Assembly: GCF_004571065.1 (NCBI RefSeq)
Contig: NZ_SPQN01000038.1
Location: 1-38,436 of the forward strand
DNA from: Geodermatophilus sp. DF01-2
Lineage (GTDB): Bacteria > Actinomycetota > Actinomycetes > Mycobacteriales > Geodermatophilaceae
Direction of reading: 5' to 3'
DNA: 38,436 nt
How positions within the stretch are numbered: the first letter of the stretch is position 1; every line of letters starts with the position of its first letter. The translations under genes and the position numbers were made by a program. Positions 17,758 to 25,332 of this stretch are shown piece after piece. Below the pieces are notes generated by a model, which had not been told where the DNA came from, made no database searches, and was given only the letters and a program-made list of their open reading frames with translations.

Positions 17758-19305
17758 GTGGAACCGGCCGTGCGTGACGTCGTGGTGGTCGGCGGTGGCC
17801 ACAACGGGCTGGTCGCGGCCTGCGACCTGGCCCGTGCGGGCCTCGACGTCCTGGTGCTGGAGCAGGCCGGGACGTTGGGGGGCGGGACGCGGACCGACGA
17901 GCTGGTGCCCGGGTACCGGTTCGACCTGCACGCCGTCGCGCACAACCTGGTCCAGGCCACCGACCTGGTCGACGACCTGGGGCTGGCCGAGGTGGGCCTG
18001 GAGTACGTCGCGATGGATCCGTTCTCCGTGGCGGTGGGGGAGGACGGCGCGATCGTGCGGTTCTGCCGCGACGTCGACGCGACCGTGGCGTCGATCGCCG
18101 CCGTCGCGCCGGCCGACGCCGACCGCTACCGCGCCTGGATGCGGGACGCGATGCCGCTCGTGGACCTGTTCCGTGCGGGGCTCGACGGCCGGCCGCGGGC
18201 CCGGCAGCTGCCGGGGCTGGCGCGGTCCGCGGCGCAGGCCCTGCGCCGCAACGGGGGGCCGCTGGGGATCGCCGAGCTGCTGGCGTCACCGTACGGGCGG
18301 GTGCTGCGCGAGCGGCTGGCCACCGACCGGGTCCGCGGCCCGGTGGCGGCCTTCGCCGCGCACGCCTCGGCGTCCCCCGGAGCGCCGGGCAGCGCCCTGT
18401 TCGCGCTGTGGCAGGCCTTCTACCACCAGGTGGGGCAGTGGCATCCCGTCGGTGGCTCCCAGGCGCTCACCGATGCGCTGGCCCGGCGGCTGGCCCTCCT
18501 CGGCGGCGAGGCGCGGACCGGTGCTCGGGTGGTGCGGATCGCCCGGGGCGACCGGGTGTCCGGCGTCGAGCTGGCCGACGGGACCTGGGTGGCCGCCCGG
18601 TGCGTGGTGACCGCGGTCGACCCCCGGCCGGCCCTGCTCGAGCTGCTCGACCCGCCCCTGGACGGGCCGGTCGGGGATCGGCTGCGTGCGGCCCACCGCG
18701 GGAACGCCGTCCAGCTGCTGGTGCTGCTCGCCGTCGACCGGCTGCCGGCCTACCCCGGTGCCCGGCCGGGCGACCACGCCGGGCTGCAGTCCTTCGTGGA
18801 CGCCCTCGGCCCACTGGGCGACGGTTTCGCCCAGGCCGAGGCCGGCCGGCTGCCGGACGACCCGGTGCCGACCTACCTGTTCACCCCCAGCGCCCTGGAC
18901 CCGAGGCTGGCCCCGCCCGGGCGGCACACCGTCTACCTGGCCTGCCCCTGCGCACCGGCCCGGCTGCGCGGCGGCTGGTCGGCCGCGCGCGAGGCTTTCG
19001 CCGACCGGATGGTGGACACCGTCGAGCGGCGCGCGCCGGGGTTCCGGGCCTCGATCGTCGACCGGGTGGTCCGGACGCCGGAGGACATGGCCGCCGAGCT
19101 GTCCTGGCCCGGGGCCCACCCCATGCACCTGGACGTGAGCCTGGACCAGCTCGGCCCGCTGCGGCCGACCCGCGCCCTCGCCGGGCACCGCACCCCGGTT
19201 GCCGGACTGTTCGTCACCGGGGCGGGGACGGCGCCCGTGGGCGGGGTCTCGGGAGCGCCGGGCCGGGCCGCCGCCCGTGCGGTGCTGCGCTCCTGGGGCC
19301 GCTGA
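17758..19305 (+). CDS. FAD-dependent oxidoreductase, phytoene desaturase/CrtI-like
   Basis: 515 aa. N-terminal dinucleotide fold VVVVGGGHNGLVAACDLARAGLDVLVLEQ (about residues 8-36) with the GGGTRTDEL turn, as in carotenoid desaturases and related NAD(P)/FAD proteins. The middle holds the conserved AFYHQVGQWHPVGGSQALTDALARRLALLGGEARTGARV block, and the C-terminus has LFVTGAGTAPVGGVSGAPGRAAAR, the FAD-binding ending of the family. No carotenoid synthesis genes lie nearby, so the substrate is unknown. The start is GTG 17758 behind GGGAGGG; GTG 17770 is possible. It follows DUF427 in the same operon. Confidence 0.85.
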   Translation: MEPAVRDVVVVGGGHNGLVAACDLARAGLDVLVLEQAGTLGGGTRTDELVPGYRFDLHAVAHNLVQATDLVDDLGLAEVGLEYVAMDPFSVAVGEDGAIVRFCRDVDATVASIAAVAPADADRYRAWMRDAMPLVDLFRAGLDGRPRARQLPGLARSAAQALRRNGGPLGIAELLASPYGRVLRERLATDRVRGPVAAFAAHASASPGAPGSALFALWQAFYHQVGQWHPVGGSQALTDALARRLALLGGEARTGARVVRIARGDRVSGVELADGTWVAARCVVTAVDPRPALLELLDPPLDGPVGDRLRAAHRGNAVQLLVLLAVDRLPAYPGARPGDHAGLQSFVDALGPLGDGFAQAEAGRLPDDPVPTYLFTPSALDPRLAPPGRHTVYLACPCAPARLRGGWSAAREAFADRMVDTVERRAPGFRASIVDRVVRTPEDMAAELSWPGAHPMHLDVSLDQLGPLRPTRALAGHRTPVAGLFVTGAGTAPVGGVSGAPGRAAARAVLRSWGR

Positions 19306-19518
19306 CGGCGGTTGCCGGTCGTTGGCGGGCGCCGGTCCGGGGTGCGCTCACGGCGGCCCGCGAACCGCGGTCCTCACTCTGTCGTCCGGCCTCTTGCACG
19401 CGGTAGGGCGTCCGGGGCACCGACAGGGGGCGGTCACGACTGGACGACGATGGCTGCCGCTCATCGGCGGAGCGACGACTCGACCGACGCCCGCGGGCTG
19501 CAGGAAGGCAGGCAAGTG

Positions 19519-19929
19519 GTGAAGAGATCGGCACTCGTCCTGGCGGTCGCGGCGATGAGCGCCGCTTGTGACGGCGGCACCGCCGCGACCGGGTTCGCCT
19601 CGGAAGTCGGGGTGCTGGGCTGCGCGAATCTCGTGGCATGGGGAACTGTCGCGGCGACTGAATCCGTTCCCACCGGTTTCGGAGTGACCTTCGACGTGGA
19701 CGAATGGGTGCACCCGGCGGCGGGCGAGACCCCTGTCGTCTTCCTCGCCGACCATCCCGACCGGCAGGTCGGCGCGCCCGAGTGGCCGGAGGCCGAGCGG
19801 ATGCTCGTCGTCGTCTCGGGCCCCGCACCCGCGACGTACTACACCGTGGACCACGGGGCGGAGGCAGTAGCGCAGTGGCGGGAGGCTGGCTCACCACGCC
19901 ACTCCGATGAGGAGTGCGCCCGCGCATAG
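19519..19929 (+). CDS. Small exported protein, possible lipoprotein
   Basis: 136 aa. The N-terminus (VKRSALVLAVAAMSAAC) is a signal peptide ending at a Cys; the -3 residue of the lipobox is Ser instead of Leu/Val, so lipidation is uncertain. The mature part has two further Cys, a strand-rich pattern (GVTFDVDEWVHPAAGETPVVFLADH) and VVVSGPAPATYYTV, resembling secreted small beta proteins but no family I can name. GTG 19519 is preceded by AAGGCAGG; GTG 19516 is the alternative. Codon use around 19620-19690 is a little less GC-rich than that of neighbours, which may mean recent acquisition. Confidence 0.6.
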   Translation: MKRSALVLAVAAMSAACDGGTAATGFASEVGVLGCANLVAWGTVAATESVPTGFGVTFDVDEWVHPAAGETPVVFLADHPDRQVGAPEWPEAERMLVVVSGPAPATYYTVDHGAEAVAQWREAGSPRHSDEECARA

Positions 19930-19973
19930 GCCCACCGGGAGGGCTCGGTCAGGGGGGCGGAGGAGGGACGTCC

Positions 19974-20273
19974 TCAGGCCAGCTGGTCGGTGAGGTCGGT
20001 CAGGGCCGGGACCGTGTGCGTCGGTGGGTGGCGTGGCGTGGCGTGGTCGGGGTACGGGACGAAGAGCGTCCGCAGGACCGCCGAGGCGACCTCGGCGAAC
20101 GGCCGCTGTGCCCCCGCGGCAGCGAGGCCGAAGCCGTCACGCGGCACCGAGGCGAACCACAGCTGCGCCATGTGCTCCGGTGCCCCGACGTCGGCGAACC
20201 GCTTCGCCATCGGCCCCATGTCGGACGGCGTCTGGTTGACGTCGAAGACGATGACGGAGGGTCGGTCGACCAC
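19974..20273 (-). pseudogene. Truncated haloacid dehalogenase, type II (HAD)
   Basis: 99 codons against about 220-230 in intact L-2-haloacid dehalogenases. The N-terminus fits well: VIVFDVNQTPSDMGPMAKRF carries the nucleophile Asp of HAD motif I, and VGAPEHMAQLWFASVPRDGFGLAAAGAQRPFAEV is the start of the cap domain. After residue 68 the match ends in a His/Pro-rich tail, and motifs II-IV are absent. The Gln-Thr-Pro after the nucleophile (usually Glu-Thr-Leu) is also abnormal. It may still be translated (GTG 20271-20273 behind AGAAGAGG), but it cannot be a working dehalogenase. Confidence 0.75.
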
Positions 20274-20415
20274 GGCCTCTTCTCTGCGTACGTGTCGCCG
20301 GATGCCGGCGTGGGACGGACGGGCGGCTCGCGGGATGCCCGGTCGCGTCCTGCCCCGACCGCAGCCGGCCGCCCCCGCGTTCCGCGAACGACGTCCGGGA
20401 GGCCGGAGCGGGGGG

Positions 20416-21192
20416 TCACCCGCCGCCGGTGCTGGAGGACACGAGGACGAGCACCCGCGGCAGCGTCTTGGCGTAGGCGTCGAGGACGCTGGCCACGCCC
20501 GGCCGGACGTCGGCGAGCCCCGCGCGGTCCAGCGCGGCGGGGGTGGCGGCGACCTGCCACGGGACCTGCCGCGCGGCCTCGAACGCCCGGCGCTGCACCT
20601 CGTCGGCGGCGGGGCGGCTGCCGCCCACCTGGGGTCGCAGCGCCGACCACGCGGTCTCCAGGAGCCCCTGCCCGGCCAGCGCCCGCCAGATGCTGTTGAC
20701 CATGGGCGTCTCCAGGGCGGCCCGGATCTCGCCGTAGAGCTGCGGGGCGGGCGCGTCCCACTGCGACGGCGCGGGCTGCCGTGGCTCGACGACGCGCGGC
20801 TCGGGTGCGCGGCCCGGCGCGGGCGGCCGGTCCAGCTCGTCGTCCAGGGCCAGCAGCAGCCCCGCCGTCAGCAGCAACATCCGACTCAACGGCTCGGTGA
20901 ACCGCGCGAGTGCCTCCCGGACCGGCTGATCGGCCGGCGGTGTCACGGCGTCGCCGACCGAGGAGGACAGCTGCTGTGCCAGCGACCGGAACGTCTCGTC
21001 CGGCAGGACGGCGGCGGCCTGCTCGTGGGCGAGGACCAGGTAGCCGGGGGAGAGCGCCAGGGACTTGAACAGGCTGGGGACGAACGGCATCCGGTCCAGC
21101 AGCTGCGCGTACACCGCGGCGACGACACCCGTCGCCTCGCCCTCCTCGACCATGGGATAGGCGGCGAACCCGTTGCCGAGGTCACTGCCCAC
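20416..21192 (-). CDS. DehI-like (group I haloacid dehalogenase family) protein
   Basis: 258 aa, helical. Similar in plan to DehI-family proteins, which hydrolyse 2-haloacids by direct attack of water and consist of two related helical halves: VAAVYAQLLDRMPFVPSLFKSLALSPGYLVLAHEQAAAVL (about residues 24-63) and its counterpart LYGEIRAALETPMVNSIWRALAGQGLLETAWSALRPQVG (about 150-190). Whether the catalytic aspartate is conserved cannot be settled by eye. The start is taken as GTG 21190-21192, with GGGAG 5 nt upstream; GTG 21202 is the alternative. The gene overlaps the upstream hydrolase and is read with it. Confidence 0.68.
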   Translation of the reverse strand: MGSDLGNGFAAYPMVEEGEATGVVAAVYAQLLDRMPFVPSLFKSLALSPGYLVLAHEQAAAVLPDETFRSLAQQLSSSVGDAVTPPADQPVREALARFTEPLSRMLLLTAGLLLALDDELDRPPAPGRAPEPRVVEPRQPAPSQWDAPAPQLYGEIRAALETPMVNSIWRALAGQGLLETAWSALRPQVGGSRPAADEVQRRAFEAARQVPWQVAATPAALDRAGLADVRPGVASVLDAYAKTLPRVLVLVSSSTGGG

Positions 21193-22036
21193 GGTCGCTC
21201 CCACCGTCCGGACCGGGGGTCAGCAGCTCGTCGACGGCGGCCGCGATGACGTCGGGATGGTCCTCGGGGGTGAAGTGCCTGCCTCCGGGGATCCGCCGCA
21301 GGGTGGTCCCGAGGTCGCGGGCGAGACGTTCGCCGTACCCGACCTTCTGGAACCCGTCGGCCTCGCCCCACACGACCCGGGCGGGCAGGCCGAGGGAGGG
21401 CAGCCGGTCGCTGATGGCGAGGGTGTCCTCGACCCGCAGGGAACTCACCTGTCGCATGAGGCTCCGGGCGGCGCCGTGGGCGACATAGGGCTGCCAGTGC
21501 ACGCCGATGGACTCCAGCGCCCGCCGACGGTCGTCGTGGCCGCGGTGGATCAGCTGGACGAAGGACGGGTAGAGCGCGGTCTCGGGCAGGTATCGCAGGG
21601 CCGGGGCGGCGGCCCGCATCGCCTTGACGCTGGGGATCGGCCAGGAGTCGTAGCAGACCGCGTTGGTCAGCACGATGCCCGAGAACCGGTCCGGCTGCCG
21701 GGTCGCGGCGATCTGGGCCACCCCGCCGCCGAGGTCGTGCCCGACCAGGACGGGGGCCTCGATGCCGAGGGCATCCAGCCAGCGCAGCAGCCGCTCGGCC
21801 TGCGCGGTCAGCCCGAGGTCGCGGTGCTCACCGTCGGGGATCGAGTTGCCGTAACCGGTCATCTCCAATGCCAGGCAGCGGCCGCGGACCAGCGGGAGGA
21901 CGTGGCGCCAGAGCCGGGGCGAGGTGGGGACGCCGTGCAGGAGGACGACGGGTGCACCCTCGCCCTGCTCCAGCCAGTGGAACGACTCACCGCCGAGGAC
22001 CTGCCGCTCCTCGCGGGGCGTGGCGGTCGGGTTCAT
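21182..22036 (-). CDS. Alpha/beta hydrolase with Asp nucleophile (haloalkane dehalogenase/epoxide hydrolase-like)
   Basis: 284 aa. HGVPTSPRLWRHVLP (residues 34-48) is the oxyanion-hole loop. The nucleophile elbow VGHDLGGG has Asp101 in place of Ser, the mark of haloalkane dehalogenases, fluoroacetate dehalogenases and epoxide hydrolases. The acid is probably in the VVWGEADGF turn, and the base is His in GGRHFTPEDHPD near the C-terminus. ATG 22034-22036 has AGGAGGA with good spacing. It overlaps the DehI-like gene by 11 bp, and together with the HAD fragment this forms a block with three dehalogenase-type folds. Confidence 0.85.
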   Translation of the reverse strand: MNPTATPREERQVLGGESFHWLEQGEGAPVVLLHGVPTSPRLWRHVLPLVRGRCLALEMTGYGNSIPDGEHRDLGLTAQAERLLRWLDALGIEAPVLVGHDLGGGVAQIAATRQPDRFSGIVLTNAVCYDSWPIPSVKAMRAAAPALRYLPETALYPSFVQLIHRGHDDRRRALESIGVHWQPYVAHGAARSLMRQVSSLRVEDTLAISDRLPSLGLPARVVWGEADGFQKVGYGERLARDLGTTLRRIPGGRHFTPEDHPDVIAAAVDELLTPGPDGGSDRGQ

Positions 22037-22177
22037 CCGATCTCCTCCTGGGTTCCGGGAACGGTGCGGCCTGCCCCTCGGCCGGCCGTCGTCAGCGTGG
22101 CCGGGTGCGGTGGGCCCGGGACGGGCCGGTGGCCTCCCGCCGTCCACGGACCCGGCTGTGCCCGGCCGCAACCCGGC

Positions 22178-22200
22178 CGAACCCCCAGGACCGGGGTTCG
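22178..22200 (-). terminator. Terminator hairpin after the phosphoribosyltransferase gene
   Basis: CGAACCCC (22178-22185) pairs perfectly with GGGGTTCG (22193-22200) around a 7-nt loop, 14 bp beyond the stop of the minus-strand gene and ahead of the hydrolase gene on the same strand. Confidence 0.6.
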
Positions 22201-22214
22201 CCACGGGCGGCGGG

Positions 22215-22877
22215 TCACCCAGCGGCCGAGCGGGCGAGGGCTTCACGGACCTCGTCGTCGGTGGTGGCGCGGAAGTCCTCGTAGCCCTGGCCGACCGCGG
22301 AGAAGGAGTCCGGCGCCCAGAGGCAGACGACGTCGTCCACCTCCGCCGCGAGCCGGTCGCAGGCCCTGGGCGAGGCCACCGGTACGGCCACGGCGAGCCG
22401 GCCGGGTCCCTGCCGGCGGACCGCCGCGACGGCGGCCCGCATGGTCGAGCCGGTGGCCAGGCCGTCGTCGACCACGACCACCGGCCGGCCGGTCAGCGGC
22501 GTGGCCGGGCGCCCCTGCCGGTAGGCGGTCTCCCGGCGGCGCAGCTCCGCGATCTCCCGCTCGCGGGCGCGGTCGAAGGCATCCTCGTCCACCTGCACGT
22601 GACCGAGGACCCACTCCTCGCGAACGGTCTCGACGTCCTGGTCGACGGCGGCGATGGCGCCCATGGCCAGCTCGGGCTGCCAGGGCACGCCGACCTTGCG
22701 GACGACGACGACGTCGAGGGCGCCCCGCAGGACGCGCGCGACCTCCGCGGCGACCACCACCCCTCCTCGGGGGAGGCCGAGCACCACGAGGTCCGGGTCG
22801 GCGTGCCCGGCCAGGCGGACGGCGAGGGCGCGGCCGGCCTCCGTCCGGTCGGTGAACGGCTTGGTCGTCGGAGACAT
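22215..22877 (-). CDS. Phosphoribosyltransferase-family protein
   Basis: 220 aa. The PRPP loop VVVVDDGLATGSTM is at residues 133-146, and the N-terminal PRGGVVVAAEVARVLRG and VVRKVGVPWQPELAMGAIA blocks are those of the type I fold often found in stress loci next to, or fused with, dienelactone-hydrolase and erythromycin-esterase domains. The hood and base residues that determine a purine or pyrimidine are not recognisable, so the substrate is open. ATG 22875-22877 has GGAGGACC upstream. A GGGTAC promoter lies 57 nt before the start, divergent from the promoter of the 79-aa gene. Confidence 0.87.
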   Translation of the reverse strand: MSPTTKPFTDRTEAGRALAVRLAGHADPDLVVLGLPRGGVVVAAEVARVLRGALDVVVVRKVGVPWQPELAMGAIAAVDQDVETVREEWVLGHVQVDEDAFDRAREREIAELRRRETAYRQGRPATPLTGRPVVVVDDGLATGSTMRAAVAAVRRQGPGRLAVAVPVASPRACDRLAAEVDDVVCLWAPDSFSAVGQGYEDFRATTDDEVREALARSAAG

Positions 22878-22933
22878 GGGCAGGTCCTCCTCGGGGCGGC
22901 GGCAGGCTCCTCCGGCACGGTCGTCCCCCACCG

Positions 22934-22957
22934 GTACCCGACAGGGGACGTCGACAC
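22934..22957 (-). promoter_or_regulatory. SigB-like promoter of the phosphoribosyltransferase gene
   Basis: On the minus strand GTGT (22957-22954), 14-nt spacer, GGGTAC (22939-22934). This is an exact match to the GNNT-N14-16-GGGTAC/T pattern of streptomycete SigB promoters, 57 nt upstream of the ATG. Confidence 0.6.
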
Positions 22958-22976
22958 GGAAGGGACCGATGCGGGC

Positions 22977-23001
22977 GTATCGCCGTCGCCGGAGCGGGTA
23001 C
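22977..23001 (+). promoter_or_regulatory. SigB-like promoter of the 79-aa/Ere/hydrolase operon
   Basis: GTAT (22977-22980), 15-nt spacer, GGGTAC (22996-23001), 65 nt before ATG 23066. It is back-to-back with the promoter at 22934-22957, their -35 elements being 19 bp apart. Confidence 0.6.
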
Positions 23002-23065
23002 GGCCGGGAGGAGCGGGCCGCGAGCTCGTGCGGCCCGGTGCCTGCTCGTCGAGGAGGAGATGCGG

Positions 23066-23305
23066 ATGCGCGTGGAAGACCTGTCCGGCGACGACGCTAC
23101 GGTGTACCGGGCCGTCGCCGAGCTGGAGGGAGCGGACGACGCACCGCGCCTGCAGGACGTCGCCCGCCGGGCCGGCCTGGACCTGGACCCGGCCCGCGCG
23201 GCCGTCCACCGGCTGCTGAGCAGCGAACCGAGCCTCCTGCACGAGGTACCGGACACCAGCGGCACCGACCTCGGCCCCGCCTACGAGCTCGCCCCGCGGA
23301 CCTGA
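23066..23305 (+). CDS. Small protein, winged-helix-like
   Basis: 79 aa, acidic. Residues 7-50 (DATVYRAVAELEGADDAPRLQDVARRAGLDLDPARAAVHRLLS) have the helix-helix-turn-helix spacing of a small winged helix, so it may be a DNA-binding or protein-binding regulator. It is the first gene behind a GGGTAC promoter and stands 32 bp before the erythromycin-esterase-like gene. ATG 23066 was chosen over ATG 23060, because the GAGGAGGAG site touches 23060 directly but is 6 nt from 23066. Confidence 0.65.
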   Translation: MRVEDLSGDDATVYRAVAELEGADDAPRLQDVARRAGLDLDPARAAVHRLLSSEPSLLHEVPDTSGTDLGPAYELAPRT

Positions 23306-23337
23306 CGCCACCGAGGACACGGGGGGAGGGCCGGGAC

Positions 23338-24648
23338 ATGGCCGATGTGGACACGCAGGTACGGGAACTCGCCCGGCCGTTGCGGGATCCCGCAGACCTG
23401 GATCCCCTGCTGGACCGGATCAGGGACGCGCGGGTCGTGCTGCTCGGCGAGGCCTCGCACGGCACGCACGAGTACTACGCGTGGCGTGACGTGCTCACCC
23501 GCCGGCTGATCAGCGAGCGCGGTTTCTCCTTCGTCGGCGTGGAGGGGGACTGGCCCGACTGCTACCGGGTCAACTGCTCGGTCGCGCTGGCCACCTCGTC
23601 GGAGTCAGGGGCCGCCGAGGACCCGCGCGAGGTGCTGCGCGGCTACGCGCGGTGGCCGACGTGGATGTGGGCCAACGAGGAGGTCGCCGACTTCACCCGC
23701 TGGTTGCGCGGTCACAACGCGCAGCGCCCGCCCGGCGACCGGGTGGGGTTCTACGGGTTGGACGTCTACAGCCTGTGGGACTCGCTGCGGGCGATCCTCG
23801 GCTACCTGCGCGAGCACGAGCCCGAGCACGTCGAGACCGCGTTGGCGGCCTTCCGGTGCTTCGAGCCCTACGCCGAGGACCCGCAGGCCTACGCCCGGGC
23901 CACCCGGCTGGTGCCCACCGGTTGCGAGGACGCCGTCGTCGCCATGCTGCGCGACCTCCGCGGCCGGGTGGGCGACGAGGGGGCACCGGACCGGGACGCG
24001 GCCTTCGACGCCGAGCAGAACGCCCGCGTCGCCGCCGGGGCGGAGGCCTACTACCGGGCGATGGTGCGCGGGGGGCCGGAGTCCTGGAACGTCCGCGACC
24101 ACCACATGGCCGACACCCTCGACCGGCTCCTGGCCCACCACGGGGACGGCGCCAAGGCGGTCGTCTGGGAGCACAACACGCACGTCGGCGACGCGCGGTA
24201 CACCGACATGGCCGGCAGGGGACTGGTCAACGTCGGGCAGCTGGTGCGGGAGCGGTACGGCGAGGACGACGTCGTGATCGTGGGCTTCGGCAGCCACCAC
24301 GGCAGCGTGATCGCCGGGGACAGCTGGGGGGCGCCCATGCAGCGGATGCCGCTGCCTCCGGCCCGCGACGGCAGCACCGAGGCCCTGCTGCACGACGCCG
24401 TGCCGCAGGCGAGCGCGCTGTTCGTCTTCCCGTCGCAGCTGCCGCGGTGGCTGAGCGAGGAGCGGGCGCACCGCGCCGTCGGGGTCGTCTACCACCCCGG
24501 CGCCGAACGGTGGGGCAACTACGTGCCCACCGTCCTCGGCCGCCGCTACGACGCCTTCTGCTGGTTCGACGAGACCCGTGCCCTGACGCCGCTGCACGAC
24601 GTCCACCCCTCGGGAGCGGAGATGGAGACCTACCCCGATGCCGACTGA
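23338..24648 (+). CDS. Erythromycin esterase-like hydrolase
   Basis: 436 aa, full length. Family blocks: VVLLGEASHGTHEYYAWRDVLTRRLI (residues 31-56), FVGVEGDWPDCYRVN, VGFYGLDVYSLWDSLRAILGYL, VWEHNTHVGDARYTDM and NVGQLVRERYGEDDVVIVGFGSHHGSVIAG. The GEASHG and VEGDW motifs contain the His and Glu that form the active site in EreA/EreB. Most environmental members are not resistance enzymes, and in this context, next to phosphoribosyltransferase and dienelactone-hydrolase genes, a stress-related hydrolase role is likelier than macrolide inactivation. ATG 23338 follows GGGGGGAGGG. The end overlaps the next gene by 11 bp. Confidence 0.88.
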   Translation: MADVDTQVRELARPLRDPADLDPLLDRIRDARVVLLGEASHGTHEYYAWRDVLTRRLISERGFSFVGVEGDWPDCYRVNCSVALATSSESGAAEDPREVLRGYARWPTWMWANEEVADFTRWLRGHNAQRPPGDRVGFYGLDVYSLWDSLRAILGYLREHEPEHVETALAAFRCFEPYAEDPQAYARATRLVPTGCEDAVVAMLRDLRGRVGDEGAPDRDAAFDAEQNARVAAGAEAYYRAMVRGGPESWNVRDHHMADTLDRLLAHHGDGAKAVVWEHNTHVGDARYTDMAGRGLVNVGQLVRERYGEDDVVIVGFGSHHGSVIAGDSWGAPMQRMPLPPARDGSTEALLHDAVPQASALFVFPSQLPRWLSEERAHRAVGVVYHPGAERWGNYVPTVLGRRYDAFCWFDETRALTPLHDVHPSGAEMETYPDAD

Positions 24649-25318
24649 CCGACCGACCGCCCCCTCCCGGCGCACCGTCGAGGTCCCCACGTCCCGGGCG
24701 GCACTCGCCGGTGACCTCGCGGTCCCGGCGACGGCCCGCGGCGTGGTGCTCTTCGCCCACGGCAGCGGCAGCAGCCGGCACAGCCCGCGCAACCAGCAGG
24801 TCGCCACCGCCCTGCAGCAGGCCGGCTACGGCACGCTGCTGATGGACCTGCTGACCGAGGCCGAGGAGGAGGTCGACGCCCGGACCCGGGAGCTGCGCTT
24901 CGACATCGGGCTGCTCGCCGGGCGGCTCACCGACGCCGCCGACTGGCTCGGCCGGACCGACGGGACCGCCGGGCTGCCGCTGGCCACCTTCGGTGCGAGC
25001 ACCGGCGCGGCCGCGGCGCTGATCACCGCCGCGGACCGGCCGGACGCCGTCCGTGCGGTGGTCTCCCGCGGCGGCCGGCCCGACCTGGCCGGCGAGGCGC
25101 TGGGACGGGTCCGGGCCCCCACGCTGCTGCTCGTGGGCGGTGCCGACGAACAGGTGCTGGAGCTCAACCGGGACGCCGCCGCCCGCCTCGCCGCGGAGCA
25201 CGACGTCGCCGTCGTACCGGGTGCGACCCACCTGTTCCCCGAACCGGGAGCGCTCGAGCAGGTCGTCGAGCGGACCGCCGGCTGGCTGGACCGGTGGCTG
25301 CCGTCCCCACCGACCTGA
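24638..25318 (+). CDS. Dienelactone hydrolase-like alpha/beta hydrolase
   Basis: 226 aa. AHGSGSSRHSPRNQQVATAL (residues 40-59) is the oxyanion-hole region typical of the hydrolase domain that accompanies phosphoribosyltransferase domains. The nucleophile is Ser121 in FGASTGAAAAL, the acid is probably in LLLVGGADEQV, and the base is His in VPGATHLFPEPG. It is translationally tied to the erythromycin-esterase-like gene by overlap. In many bacteria this domain is fused to the phosphoribosyltransferase; here both are separate genes on opposite sides of a divergent promoter. Confidence 0.88.
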   Translation: MPTDRPTAPSRRTVEVPTSRAALAGDLAVPATARGVVLFAHGSGSSRHSPRNQQVATALQQAGYGTLLMDLLTEAEEEVDARTRELRFDIGLLAGRLTDAADWLGRTDGTAGLPLATFGASTGAAAALITAADRPDAVRAVVSRGGRPDLAGEALGRVRAPTLLLVGGADEQVLELNRDAAARLAAEHDVAVVPGATHLFPEPGALEQVVERTAGWLDRWLPSPPT

Positions 25319-25332
25319 CCCGCGCGGTCAGG
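25314..25332. terminator. Bidirectional terminator between convergent genes
   Basis: CCTGACC (25314-25320) pairs with GGTCAGG (25326-25332) across a 5-nt loop. The two arms contain the stop codons of both converging genes (TGA 25316-25318 on plus, TCA 25328-25330 for minus), so one hairpin serves both. Confidence 0.65.

Noticed and set aside
19306..19518. Possible extra small gene or promoter in the 213-bp gap before the exported protein
   Set aside because: No credible start with ribosome site and no matching promoter elements; open frames there are extensions of neighbouring frames.
23338..24648. Erythromycin resistance gene
   Set aside because: The family match is good, but the chromosomal context with phosphoribosyltransferase and dienelactone hydrolase genes and a stress promoter fits the housekeeping/stress branch rather than mobile ereA/ereB resistance genes.
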